From: Bacillota bacterium
GTDB taxonomy: Bacteria; Bacillota; Clostridia; Peptostreptococcales; Anaerovoracaceae
Direction: 5' to 3'
Length of the DNA: 8,350 nucleotides
Assembly: GCA_016280485.1 (NCBI GenBank)
Contig: JAEEGU010000157.1
Location: forward strand, 1-8,350
This document shows, in pieces, positions 1-6,871 of this stretch. Numbering within the stretch: the stretch's first letter is position 1; each line of letters opens with the position of its first letter. A model generated the notes under the pieces. It did no database searches. It had not been told where the DNA came from and saw only the letters and a list, made by a program, of their open reading frames with translations. A program made the translations under genes and the position numbers.

Positions 1-3000
1 GTCCCGCGGCATGGCGGAGGTAACGCTTACAATAGACAATACGGACGGAATGCTGCCGATTGACTACAGCGAGGTAGCCATAACGCGCAGAATGTACCGC
101 TCCGGCGAAAGCGAGTACCTCATTAACGGCAATCACTGCAGGCTAAAGGACATCCGCGAGCTCATCATGGACACCGGTATCGGCGTTGACGGATATTCCC
201 TCATCGGGCAGGGCAAGATTGCCGACATCGTGGCGAACAAGACAGAGAGCCGTCGCGAAATCTTTGAAGAGGCGGCGGGTATTGTAATGTACCGCACGAA
301 AAAGGCGGAGTCAGAAAGAAAGCTGGCGGCGTCCATGCAGAACCTCGAGAGAGTAAACGACGTAGTCGCTGAAATCGAGGGTCGCATCGACGGACTTAGG
401 GCGGACAGTATTAAGGCAAAAGAATATGTTGAGCTTCGCGACAAATACAGAGAACTCGAAATCAACATTTCCCTGCAAAAGATAGACAATCTTGATCTGT
501 CCAACGAATATATGAAGGACGAAATCAACGAGCTCGAGGGTGAAATCGAAAATCTCACCGAGGACAAAGAGGAAATCGACAAGGCCGTTGCGGGTAACCG
601 CAGCCGTGCCGAGGAGCTCGAGAATTTATACAGCGAAGCAAACAAAAAGCTTTTGGCTGCAATCGACGAGATAAACATGCTCAGCAACCGCAGCCAGGTA
701 AACAACGAAAAGCTTTCCGCAATCGACCAGAACACGGAGAGACTGACAAAGGAAATCTCCGAGGCCGAGGAAAAATTAAGTCGCGAGGAACAGAACGAAG
801 CCGAGTTTGCAAAATCAAAGGCGTCAATCGACGAAAAGCTTGAAAAGCTCGACGCCGTATTAAAGGAAAAGATCAATGCCCAAAACGAGCTTGCGCAGGA
901 AAATGCTGCGCGCCTTGCGAGCATTGATGACATGAAAAACGAAATATTCAACATCCAGAGCAGGAACAACGACAAGCGCGGCGAAAAGGCTTCGCTTGCG
1001 GCACTCAAGGCAAATCTTGACCAGAGAAAGGAAACCCTGAATGCGGAGATCTCCCGTTCCGGAGACGAAAAGGAAGCTATAGAGGAAAGACGTAAAAAAG
1101 CTGCCTCCGACATAAAGGCGCTCGACGACAAGCTTACCGCGCTTCGCATAGAGCAGAAAAAGGCTCGTGAAGAGGCAATGCGCCTCTCCGAAAACGAGAG
1201 AGTGAAGCTCAAGGAACTCGAAGAGACCAAGCTCTCCATCGGACAGAAGACTGCCCGCAAGAGAACCATCGAAGAGATGGAGAACAACTATGAGGGCTAT
1301 AACAATGCCGTAAAGTACATCATGCGTGCCGGTATGGCGGGCATATGCGGCGTAGTTGCCGAGCTCATGGAGGTGCCGAAGGGCTATGAGACTGCCATCG
1401 AGACGGCGCTTGGCGCAGGCATGCAGAACATAGTCTGCGAAAAGGATGCGGACGCGAAAAAGGCAATTGAGGCACTCAAGGCAAACCGTGCCGGCAGACT
1501 TACCTTCCTGCCTCTTGAAAGCGTAAAGGGCCGTGGCAGCCGCGAGCGCAGCATAGAGGGCGCACAGGGCTTCAAGGGCTTTGGTACCGACTGCATCAAG
1601 TTCGACAAAAAGTATGAGGGCATATTTGAATACCTGCTCGGCAGAGTTGTTGTCGTTGACAATATGGACAGTGCCATCCGCATGTCAAAGCAGGCGGGTA
1701 GCCTCCGCTACGTAACGCTTGAGGGTGAAATCATCAACGCGGGCGGTGCGATTACAGGCGGTAAGTACAGAAACAACACGGCGAACCTCCTCGAGAGAAA
1801 GGCTGAAATCACGCGCCTTGCGGAGGAGCTTGAAGAATTAAACAAGCTTGCCGCAAGAGTAAGCGAGGAGCTTTCGAAAACCCGCACCGAGCTTGGCGAG
1901 GCAAACGTAAAGGCTGAAAAGATGGGCGATGAGGCTACTGACGTCGAAAGACAGCTAATCACCTTCAGGAGCCAGCTTGAGGTGCTTGAGAGCGCAATTC
2001 GTGACAGTCTGGCGGGCGAGGAAAAGAGAAACAAGGAGCTTTCCGACATCGAAAAGGAAAAGGGCAGTGCGGATGCAATGATCCTCGAAATCGATGCAAA
2101 AATTGCCGAGGGCGCAGAGGAATCAAAGCGCCTCGAGGCAGAGATAGAGAAGATGACAGCAGATGCGGAAAGCTTCCGCGTAAAGCTGGTTGACATAGGT
2201 GAAGAGATTACAAAGGCCCGCATCGACGTAACGGCTGCAGAGGGCGAAAAGGCGACCGCCGACCAGATGGCACAGCGCATCAGGGCGGACATAGACCTTG
2301 TGCGCCTGCAGGTTGCCGAAAAGGTGCAGGAGAGAGAAAATCTTCTCGCGCAGAGAGCAACGCTTACGGGCGAGCAGAATGTGGATGAGACCATCCGCGA
2401 AAAGGAAGACGCCCGCGAGGCTCTTGAAAACTACATCGCAGAGCTTGCAGAGGAAAAGGCGACCGTTTCAAAGGGTCTGAACGCCGATTCCGCCCGCAAG
2501 GACGAGCTCGATCAAAAGATGAAGGAACTCCAGGACAAGAAGTTCCAGCTCGAATTAAAGGCGGGCAAGCAGGAAACCCAGCTCGAAAACTTAAAGGAGC
2601 GCCTGTGGAACGAGTTCGAGGTAACCTATCTTCAGGCAATCGAGTTCAAAAAGCACGGCTTCAACATGGCCGGTGCGGAGAGAGAATCCCGTAAGATCAA
2701 GGCCAGAATGTCCGAGCTCGGTGAGGTTAACATCGGCGCTATCAAGGAATATGCTTCCGTCAGCGAGAGATACGAATTCCTTACTGAAAACAGAAAGGAT
2801 ATCCTCGAGGCAACCGAGTCATTAAAGAAGATAATCGAAGACATGGACAAAACCATCACAGAGCGCTTTACCGAGAGCTTTGACGGCGTAGTTGCAAACT
2901 TCGACAGCATATTCAAGGAGCTTTTCGGAGGCGGCCACGCAGAGCTCAGGCTCGACGACGAGGCACATCCTCTCGAATCGGGCATCGACATCATCGCTCA

Positions 3001-3325
3001 GCCGCCGGGCAAAAAGCTGCAGAACATCAATCTGCTCTCCGGTGGTGAAAAGACAATGACCGCGATAGCCCTGATGTTTGCCGTATTAAAGCACAAGCCG
3101 ACACCGTTCTGTATTTTGGACGAGGTCGAGGCTGCGCTTGACGATGCAAACATCGACCGCTTCTCTAACTACCTGAGAAACTTTAACGATATCCAGTTCG
3201 CACTCGTAACCCACCAGAAGGCAACGATGGAGCACGCAGACGTTCTTTACGGCGTAACCATGCCGGAGCACGGTGTTTCAAGAGTAATCAGCTTAAAGCT
3301 CGGTGACGAGTTTGACCTGGACTAG
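1..3325 (+). CDS. smc: Chromosome partition/condensation ATPase Smc, 5'-truncated by the window edge
   Basis: Smc forms the V-shaped ATPase core of the bacterial Smc-ScpAB condensin, which loads near origins and organises newly replicated chromosomes. The reading frame is open from base 2. The ATG at 11 is an internal methionine, because the next residues (AEVTLTIDN, then RRMYRSGESEYLING) match a part of the head domain that lies roughly 75-80 residues into family members. The Walker A P-loop is therefore outside the window. Counting from that Met: rest of the N-terminal head to about residue 100, first coiled coil to about 420, hinge about 428-590 (ending near NAGGAITGGKYR), second coiled coil to about 900, then the C-terminal head. 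The head carries the ABC signature LSGGEK (1009-1014; 3035-3052) and Walker B FCILDEVEAALDD, with the catalytic Glu codon at 3122. Visible length plus the missing part gives about 1,180 residues, normal for Smc. It ends in TAG at 3323-3325, which overlaps the ftsY ribosome binding site. Confidence 0.97.
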   Translation, partial: SRGMAEVTLTIDNTDGMLPIDYSEVAITRRMYRSGESEYLINGNHCRLKDIRELIMDTGIGVDGYSLIGQGKIADIVANKTESRREIFEEAAGIVMYRTKKAESERKLAASMQNLERVNDVVAEIEGRIDGLRADSIKAKEYVELRDKYRELEINISLQKIDNLDLSNEYMKDEINELEGEIENLTEDKEEIDKAVAGNRSRAEELENLYSEANKKLLAAIDEINMLSNRSQVNNEKLSAIDQNTERLTKEISEAEEKLSREEQNEAEFAKSKASIDEKLEKLDAVLKEKINAQNELAQENAARLASIDDMKNEIFNIQSRNNDKRGEKASLAALKANLDQRKETLNAEISRSGDEKEAIEERRKKAASDIKALDDKLTALRIEQKKAREEAMRLSENERVKLKELEETKLSIGQKTARKRTIEEMENNYEGYNNAVKYIMRAGMAGICGVVAELMEVPKGYETAIETALGAGMQNIVCEKDADAKKAIEALKANRAGRLTFLPLESVKGRGSRERSIEGAQGFKGFGTDCIKFDKKYEGIFEYLLGRVVVVDNMDSAIRMSKQAGSLRYVTLEGEIINAGGAITGGKYRNNTANLLERKAEITRLAEELEELNKLAARVSEELSKTRTELGEANVKAEKMGDEATDVERQLITFRSQLEVLESAIRDSLAGEEKRNKELSDIEKEKGSADAMILEIDAKIAEGAEESKRLEAEIEKMTADAESFRVKLVDIGEEITKARIDVTAAEGEKATADQMAQRIRADIDLVRLQVAEKVQERENLLAQRATLTGEQNVDETIREKEDAREALENYIAELAEEKATVSKGLNADSARKDELDQKMKELQDKKFQLELKAGKQETQLENLKERLWNEFEVTYLQAIEFKKHGFNMAGAERESRKIKARMSELGEVNIGAIKEYASVSERYEFLTENRKDILEATESLKKIIEDMDKTITERFTESFDGVVANFDSIFKELFGGGHAELRLDDEAHPLESGIDIIAQPPGKKLQNINLLSGGEKTMTAIALMFAVLKHKPTPFCILDEVEAALDDANIDRFSNYLRNFNDIQFALVTHQKATMEHADVLYGVTMPEHGVSRVISLKLGDEFDLD

Positions 3326-3329
3326 GAGG
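3324..3329 (+). promoter_or_regulatory. Ribosome binding site of ftsY, overlapping the smc stop codon
   Basis: AGGAGG lies 9 bases before the ATG at 3339. Its first two bases are the last two of the smc TAG stop. A ribosome terminating on smc would sit over this site, so translational coupling is likely (inference). It also supports 3339 as the ftsY start. Confidence 0.85.
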
Positions 3330-3338
3330 ACATAAAAA

Positions 3339-4235
3339 ATGGAATTTGGTAAAAAGAGGTCGTTCTTCGGCAAGATGGGCGAGAAGCTGGCAAACGTGCT
3401 GGTTTCACGCGCTGTCGTTGACGAAGACCTGCTCGACGAGCTCGAGGAAGTGCTGATCACTTCCGACATCGGCATGGACACGACCATGAAAATAACGGAA
3501 GGCCTGCGCGATGCAATTCACGCCGACTATTTGTCAAAGCCCGAGGAGGTGCGCGAACGTCTCAAGAAGATTATGGCAGACATGATGAACAAGGGCGAGC
3601 GCCACAAGCTTTCCGCAGACCGCCCGCTCATCATCACGATGATAGGCATAAACGGCGGCGGCAAGACCACCACAATCGGCAAGCTTGCAAACAAGCTTCG
3701 CGGCGAGGGCAATTCCGTAATGCTTGCGGCGGCGGACACCTTCCGCGCAGCAGCGGCAGAGCAGCTCTGCATCTGGGGCGACAGGGTCGGTGTGCCGGTC
3801 GTTCGCCACAGCGAAGGTGCAGACCCGAGTGCAGTCATATTTGACGCCATTCAGTCGGCAAAGGCAAAGGGCATGGATGTGCTCATTTGCGATACGGCAG
3901 GCAGACTGCAGAACAAAAAGAACTTAATGAACGAGCTCGAAAAGATGAACAAGGTCATCGACCGCGAGTATTCGGAGGCAGCGCGCGAAACCCTGCTGGT
4001 TCTCGATGCGACCACCGGAAAGAACGCGATTTCTCAGGCAAAGGAGTTCGGTGATATAGCCGATCTCACCGGCATCGTCATCACAAAGCTTGACGGAACG
4101 GCAAAGGGCGGAATTGCTATCACCATCGCGGACGAGTTCGATATGGCAGTAAAATTCATAGGCGTAGGCGAGGGCATGGACGACCTGAGGGAGTTTGACC
4201 CTGCCGAGTTTATAGGAGGAATTTTCGATGAGTAA
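3339..4235 (+). CDS. ftsY: Signal recognition particle receptor GTPase FtsY
   Basis: FtsY is the membrane-associated SRP receptor. It pairs with Ffh in a twinned-GTPase complex and hands ribosomes making membrane proteins to the Sec translocon. The 298-residue protein has a short helical N domain (about 1-90) and then the SRP-type G domain: P-loop GINGGGKT (103-110), DTFRAAAAEQL (133-143) of the family-specific insertion, DTAGRLQ (185-191), TKLDGTAKGG (249-258) for guanine recognition, and the C-terminal GVGEGMDDLREFDPAEF characteristic of FtsY rather than Ffh. There is no M domain, which excludes Ffh. It lacks the long acidic A domain of E. coli FtsY. The lysine/arginine-rich start (GKKRSFFGKMGEK) could act as the amphipathic membrane anchor (inference). 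It follows smc by 13 bases and overlaps der by 8. The smc-ftsY pair is classical in Firmicutes, usually after rnc, which would lie left of the window. Confidence 0.97.
   Translation: MEFGKKRSFFGKMGEKLANVLVSRAVVDEDLLDELEEVLITSDIGMDTTMKITEGLRDAIHADYLSKPEEVRERLKKIMADMMNKGERHKLSADRPLIITMIGINGGGKTTTIGKLANKLRGEGNSVMLAAADTFRAAAAEQLCIWGDRVGVPVVRHSEGADPSAVIFDAIQSAKAKGMDVLICDTAGRLQNKKNLMNELEKMNKVIDREYSEAARETLLVLDATTGKNAISQAKEFGDIADLTGIVITKLDGTAKGGIAITIADEFDMAVKFIGVGEGMDDLREFDPAEFIGGIFDE
4214..4219 (+). promoter_or_regulatory. Ribosome binding site of der inside ftsY
   Basis: AGGAGG lies within the last ftsY codons, 8 bases before the der ATG at 4228. It fixes the der start and means der translation initiates inside the end of ftsY. 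Confidence 0.85.
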
Positions 4236-5562
4236 GCCGATTGTAGCGATAGTTGGCAGACCGAATGTGGGAAAATCCACTTTTTTCAACAAAATACTGG
4301 GCAAGCGCATCTCTATCGTAGAGGACACACCGGGCGTAACGCGCGACCGTATCTACGGCGAGGCGGAATGGCTGGGCAAGCACTTCGCGCTCATTGATAC
4401 GGGCGGTATCGAGCCTGACAGCAAGGATATCATCCTTTCGCAGATGCGCGAGCAGGCACAGATTGCCATGGAGACATCGGATGTCATCCTCTTCCTCGTT
4501 GACGGTAAGGAAGGCCTTACGGCAGCGGACCGCGAGGTCGGTGAAATGCTGATGAGGACGGGGCGGCCGGTGGTGCTTGTCGTGAACAAAATCGACAATC
4601 CGCGCAACCTGCCGGTGGATTTCTACGACTTCTACGAGCTTGGGCTCGGCGAGCCGATGGCTATTTCGGCGGCGAACATGCTGGGCTTCGGCGATGTGCT
4701 TGACGAGATTGTAAAGAACTTCCCGGATGGGCTTGAGACGGATGAAGAGGACACCACCAAAATTGCCGTAATCGGTAAGCCGAATGTGGGCAAATCCTCG
4801 CTCATCAACGAGCTCTTAGGTGAAAACCGCGTAATAGTTTCACCTATTGCCGGAACTACCAGAGATTCGATAGATACGCCGTTTGAAAAGAACGGCCGCA
4901 AATATATACTGATTGATACGGCGGGCATTCGCCGCAAGAGCAAGGTAAACGAGGACATCGAGAGATTCTCCGTAATCCGTGCCGTTGCGGCTGTGGAGCG
5001 CTGCGATGTGGCGCTCTTAATGATAGACGCCGCTGAGGGTGTTACCGAGCAGGATAAAAAGATTGCGGGTGTGGCACACGAAGCCGGCAAGGGAATCGTC
5101 GTTGTCGTGAACAAATGGGACCTTATTGAAAAGGAAACCAACACAATGCGCGACTTCGAAAAGACGATTCGAAACGAGCTCATTTTCATGACCTACGCGC
5201 CGATTGTCTTTATCTCCGTTTTGGAGCATCAGCGCATCCAAAAGGTCATTGAGACGGCGGACTACGTTCAGGAAAAGAGGTCGCTCCGTGTATCAACAGG
5301 CCAGCTTAACGCACTTATCGCCGATGCGACCATGATGAAGCCGACACCGGGTGACAAGGGCAAGCACCTTAAAATATACTATGCGGCACAGGTCGGCACA
5401 CGGCCGCCGCTCTTCAGCTTCCAGATTAACAAACGCGATCTGATGCATTTCTCCTATGCGCGTTATCTTGAGAACCGCATTCGCGAGTCTTTCGGCTTTG
5501 AGGGAACATCCATCAAGTTTGTGTTCAGGGAAAAGGGAGAAAGGGATAATTCGGACTTTTAA
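4228..5562 (+). CDS. der: Ribosome biogenesis GTPase Der (EngA)
   Basis: Der is an essential GTPase with two tandem G domains that assists late assembly of the 50S ribosomal subunit. At 444 residues it has the normal length. G domain 1: P-loop GRPNVGKST (10-18), switch I DTPGVTRDR (33-41), DTGG (56-59), NKID (119-122). G domain 2: P-loop GKPNVGKSS (183-191), AGTTRDSID, DTAGIRRKSK (230-239), NKWD (295-298). The C-terminal KH-like domain holds the diagnostic block LMHFSYARYLENRIRESFGF (405-424). The G5 position of the second G domain reads ISVLEHQR (S330, V331, L332) where the family usually has a Ser-Ala start and a Thr-Gly nearby. All other GTP-binding motifs are intact, so the protein should be active. 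Start ATG 4228 overlaps the end of ftsY by 8 bases. In Clostridia der is commonly followed by plsY, as here. Confidence 0.97.
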   Translation: MSKPIVAIVGRPNVGKSTFFNKILGKRISIVEDTPGVTRDRIYGEAEWLGKHFALIDTGGIEPDSKDIILSQMREQAQIAMETSDVILFLVDGKEGLTAADREVGEMLMRTGRPVVLVVNKIDNPRNLPVDFYDFYELGLGEPMAISAANMLGFGDVLDEIVKNFPDGLETDEEDTTKIAVIGKPNVGKSSLINELLGENRVIVSPIAGTTRDSIDTPFEKNGRKYILIDTAGIRRKSKVNEDIERFSVIRAVAAVERCDVALLMIDAAEGVTEQDKKIAGVAHEAGKGIVVVVNKWDLIEKETNTMRDFEKTIRNELIFMTYAPIVFISVLEHQRIQKVIETADYVQEKRSLRVSTGQLNALIADATMMKPTPGDKGKHLKIYYAAQVGTRPPLFSFQINKRDLMHFSYARYLENRIRESFGFEGTSIKFVFREKGERDNSDF

Positions 5563-5573
5563 ACAGTAACGAA

Positions 5574-5595
5574 AAGGAGACAAATCTTAAAGAGG
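5574..5595 (+). promoter_or_regulatory. Two candidate ribosome binding sites before plsY
   Basis: A strong AAGGAGA (5574-5580) lies 23 bases before the plsY ATG, too far for normal use. A weaker AGAGG (5591-5595) lies 8 bases before it and is the more likely site. No in-frame ATG, GTG or TTG lies between the strong site and 5604, so the start at 5604 stands. Confidence 0.5.
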
Positions 5596-5603
5596 CTACT
5601 ACC

Positions 5604-6272
5604 ATGTTTCAACCGATTAACATTTTAGTGCTAATTATAGTGGGCGTTATAGGGTATTTCATCGGAAATATCTCGCCTGCGATACTGATAGGCAAAGCAC
5701 ATGGAATTGACATCAAAAAAGAGGGAAGCGGCAACGCGGGGACGACCAACGTCCTGCGCGTGCTGGGAAAAAAGGCTGCGATAGGCACCCTGATTATCGA
5801 TATAGGAAAGGGCGTTCTGGCGGTCATGCTGGGCAGGCTCATAGGCTATATCTACGCTTCCGGCATGCTGGATTTGACCGATGAAAGGGATATTTCCTAT
5901 ATCATGCTGTCGTGTGCGATGCTTGGCGGACTTTGCGCATTCATAGGACATATCTGGCCTATGGCATTTGGCTTTAAGGGCGGAAAGGGTGTGGCCACAG
6001 CCTTTGGCGTCCTGATTGCAATCAACCCGCTTCTGGCGCTCGGCTGCCTTGTGGTAGTGGCGCTGGTAGTGCTTGCATCGAAAATGGTTTCGCTGGGTTC
6101 GATTTGCGGTGCAATTTTGCTGCCGCTGTTATCGATGATGTTCGAGCCGGACTTTTTCTGGACGGGCGTAGTAATGGCCATCATAGTGGTAATAAAGCAC
6201 AGACCTAATATCTCGCGAATTGTGCGAGGTGAGGAGTCAAAGTTGTTCTCCAGCAAGAAAAATAAAGAATAA
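5604..6272 (+). CDS. plsY: Acyl-phosphate:glycerol-3-phosphate acyltransferase PlsY
   Basis: PlsY is an integral membrane enzyme. It moves the acyl group from acyl-phosphate (made by PlsX) to position 1 of glycerol-3-phosphate, giving lysophosphatidic acid, the first step of phospholipid synthesis in most Gram-positive bacteria. The 222-residue protein is very hydrophobic, with about five transmembrane segments (starting near 6-30, 55-80, 100-120, 135-160, 165-195). The three conserved cytoplasmic motifs are present: GSGNAGTTN (41-49), GHIWP...FKGGKGVAT (115-132) and KHRPNISRIVRGEE (198-211). It is somewhat longer than the usual ~200 residues, through a polar stretch at about 86-98 and a lysine-rich tail. 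It is the last gene of the run. The frequent partner gpsA, which makes the substrate glycerol-3-phosphate, does not follow; a structured untranslated stretch and a terminator do. Confidence 0.96.
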   Translation: MFQPINILVLIIVGVIGYFIGNISPAILIGKAHGIDIKKEGSGNAGTTNVLRVLGKKAAIGTLIIDIGKGVLAVMLGRLIGYIYASGMLDLTDERDISYIMLSCAMLGGLCAFIGHIWPMAFGFKGGKGVATAFGVLIAINPLLALGCLVVVALVVLASKMVSLGSICGAILLPLLSMMFEPDFFWTGVVMAIIVVIKHRPNISRIVRGEESKLFSSKKNKE

Positions 6273-6274
6273 TA

Positions 6275-6462
6275 GCGGGGGCCTTCACGGCCACCACGCA
6301 GGGCTAGCGCCGGTTGCGGGGGGAGGACGCAAATGCTGCGCATTTGCCGTGCTTGCCTCCCATATCAGTCGGCGGCGCACCACGCGCCTAAACGACTCTC
6401 CACCGGATAGTCGTTCTTACGGCACATGCCTTCTTAAGGTTCAAGTCCTCTCCATTAACTTC
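6275..6462 (+). other. Hairpin-rich non-coding element with ends resembling the tRNA-fMet 3' part
   Basis: No convincing gene lies between plsY and the terminator. Visible inverted repeats: GGCC/GGCC around TTCAC (6280-6292); GCAAATGC/GCATTTGC around TGC (6329-6347); GGCGC/GCGCC around ACCAC (6374-6388); AACGACT/AGTCGTT (6391-6397 and 6409-6415) extended inward by TCC/GGA around ACC; GGCA/TGCC (6421-6430); CCTT/AAGG (6429-6439). The bases 6320-6328 can pair with 6445-6453 (nine pairs, one G-U) and would close the whole set. An alternative is GGGAGG (6321-6326) with CCTCCC (6356-6361). Left end 6312-6328 is an exact copy of 6511-6527, the 3' end of the tRNA-fMet gene. Right end 6438-6453, read on the other strand, matches 6519-6534 at 15 of 16 bases. 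It could be a dispersed structured repeat, an integration scar or an RNA domain in the 3' untranslated region. I do not recognise a named family. Confidence 0.55.
6312..6328 (-). repeat. 17-base direct repeat of the tRNA-fMet 3' end
   Basis: GGTTGCGGGGGGAGGAC on the + strand occurs here and at 6511-6527. The second copy is the CC of CCA, the discriminator base, the 3' acceptor strand and part of the T-stem of the initiator tRNA gene. A chance match of this length within 200 bases is very unlikely, so one copy probably derives from the other. Such tRNA 3'-end duplications are typical of tyrosine-recombinase attachment sites, but no integrase gene is in the window. Confidence 0.7.
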
Positions 6463-6508
6463 ACATAAAAAATTACCCTCTTGCTTTGCAAGAGGGAATT
6501 TTTTATGT
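6463..6508. terminator. Bidirectional intrinsic terminator between the plsY and tRNA units
   Basis: A perfect 9-bp stem, CCCTCTTGC (6476-6484) and GCAAGAGGG (6488-6496), encloses the loop TTT. It is flanked by A-rich 6463-6474 and its exact complement 6497-6508, with one extra A at 6475. On the + strand the hairpin is followed by a run of T (6499-6504) and ends the smc-ftsY-der-plsY transcript. On the - strand it is likewise followed by T and ends the tRNA transcript, starting one base after the CCA of tRNA-fMet. Confidence 0.9.
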
Positions 6509-6509
6509 C

Positions 6510-6585
<76 letters not shown>

Positions 6586-6600
6586 ATATCAATATGAACT

Positions 6601-6689
6601 TGGTGCCGAAGACCGGGGTCGAACCGGTACGATCTGTAAGGATCGCAGGATTTTAAGTCCTGTGCGTCTGCCAATTCCGCCACTCCGGC
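6601..6689 (-). tRNA. tRNA-Leu (anticodon TAA)
   Basis: Read on the - strand, this 89-base class II tRNA has acceptor strands GCCGGAG and CTTCGGC, anticodon stem CAGGA/TCCTG with loop CTTAAAA (anticodon TAA), and a long variable arm with stem CGATC/GATCG. The T-arm is ACCGG TTCGACC CCGGT, with discriminator A and encoded CCA (6603-6601). It reads UUA and, by wobble, UUG leucine codons. It sits 15 bases upstream of tRNA-fMet in the same transcript. Confidence 0.96.
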
Positions 6690-6706
6690 GATATGAAAAG
6701 CACACC

Positions 6707-6726
6707 CGGGAGAGGAATCTCTCCCG
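6707..6726 (-). other. Perfect 8-bp hairpin between tRNA-Asn and tRNA-Leu
   Basis: CGGGAGAG (6707-6714) and CTCTCCCG (6719-6726) enclose a four-base loop. On the - strand only a short CTTTTC follows some bases later, so it is a weak terminator at best. It could serve as a processing or attenuation hairpin in the tRNA precursor (inference). Confidence 0.5.
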
Positions 6727-6734
6727 AGCAGTCT

Positions 6735-6809
6735 TGGCTGCGGAGGAGGGGCTCGAACCCTCGACCTTGCGGTTAACAGCCGCCTGCTCCACCATTGAGC
6801 TACTCCGCA
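6735..6809 (-). tRNA. tRNA-Asn (anticodon GTT)
   Basis: Read on the - strand, this 75-base cloverleaf has acceptor strands TGCGGAG and CTCCGCA, D-arm GCTC...GAGC and anticodon loop CTGTTAA (anticodon GTT). The T-arm is GAGGG TTCGAGC CCCTC. Discriminator G73 is the base expected for Asn, and CCA is encoded (6737-6735). The outermost pair of the anticodon stem (27-43) is a G-A mismatch, with the other four pairs intact. It is the first tRNA of the unit, about 20 bases after the likely transcription start. Confidence 0.96.
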
Positions 6810-6836
6810 TCATTGCCGCTATCCGCGACAAAAGTT

Positions 6837-6866
6837 ATTATACTACAAGAAACATAGCACTGTCAA
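6837..6866 (-). promoter_or_regulatory. Consensus sigma-70/sigma-A promoter of the tRNA operon
   Basis: On the - strand, TTGACA (6866-6861) and TATAAT (6842-6837) are separated by 18 bases, so both hexamers match consensus. The expected start is near 6830, giving a leader of about 20 bases before tRNA-Asn. The -35 box lies six bases beyond the stop codon of the upstream - strand gene. Confidence 0.88.
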
Positions 6867-6871
6867 GCGAA

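Noticed and set aside
11..13. ATG at 11 as the start of smc
   Set aside because: The residues after it align to a point some 75-80 positions inside Smc, and the frame is open to the window edge, so this is an internal Met.
133..1287. Long open frame on the - strand (384 codons) inside smc, with similar ones further along
   Set aside because: The translation is a serine/phenylalanine-rich shadow of the acidic, lysine-rich Smc coiled coil, with no family resemblance and no credible start signal.
6275..6462. A known ncRNA such as 4.5S/SRP RNA, 6S RNA, tmRNA or RNase P RNA
   Set aside because: None of their conserved core sequences is visible. The stretch is too short for tmRNA or RNase P RNA and has no SRP GGAA-type core loop.
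6275..6462. CRISPR array
   Set aside because: The repeats are different hairpins, not a regularly spaced identical repeat, and no cas gene is present.
6220..6468. Possible small + strand gene of 82 codons after plsY
   Set aside because: It overlaps the plsY end in another frame and runs through the hairpin element. No RBS or recognisable protein is present.
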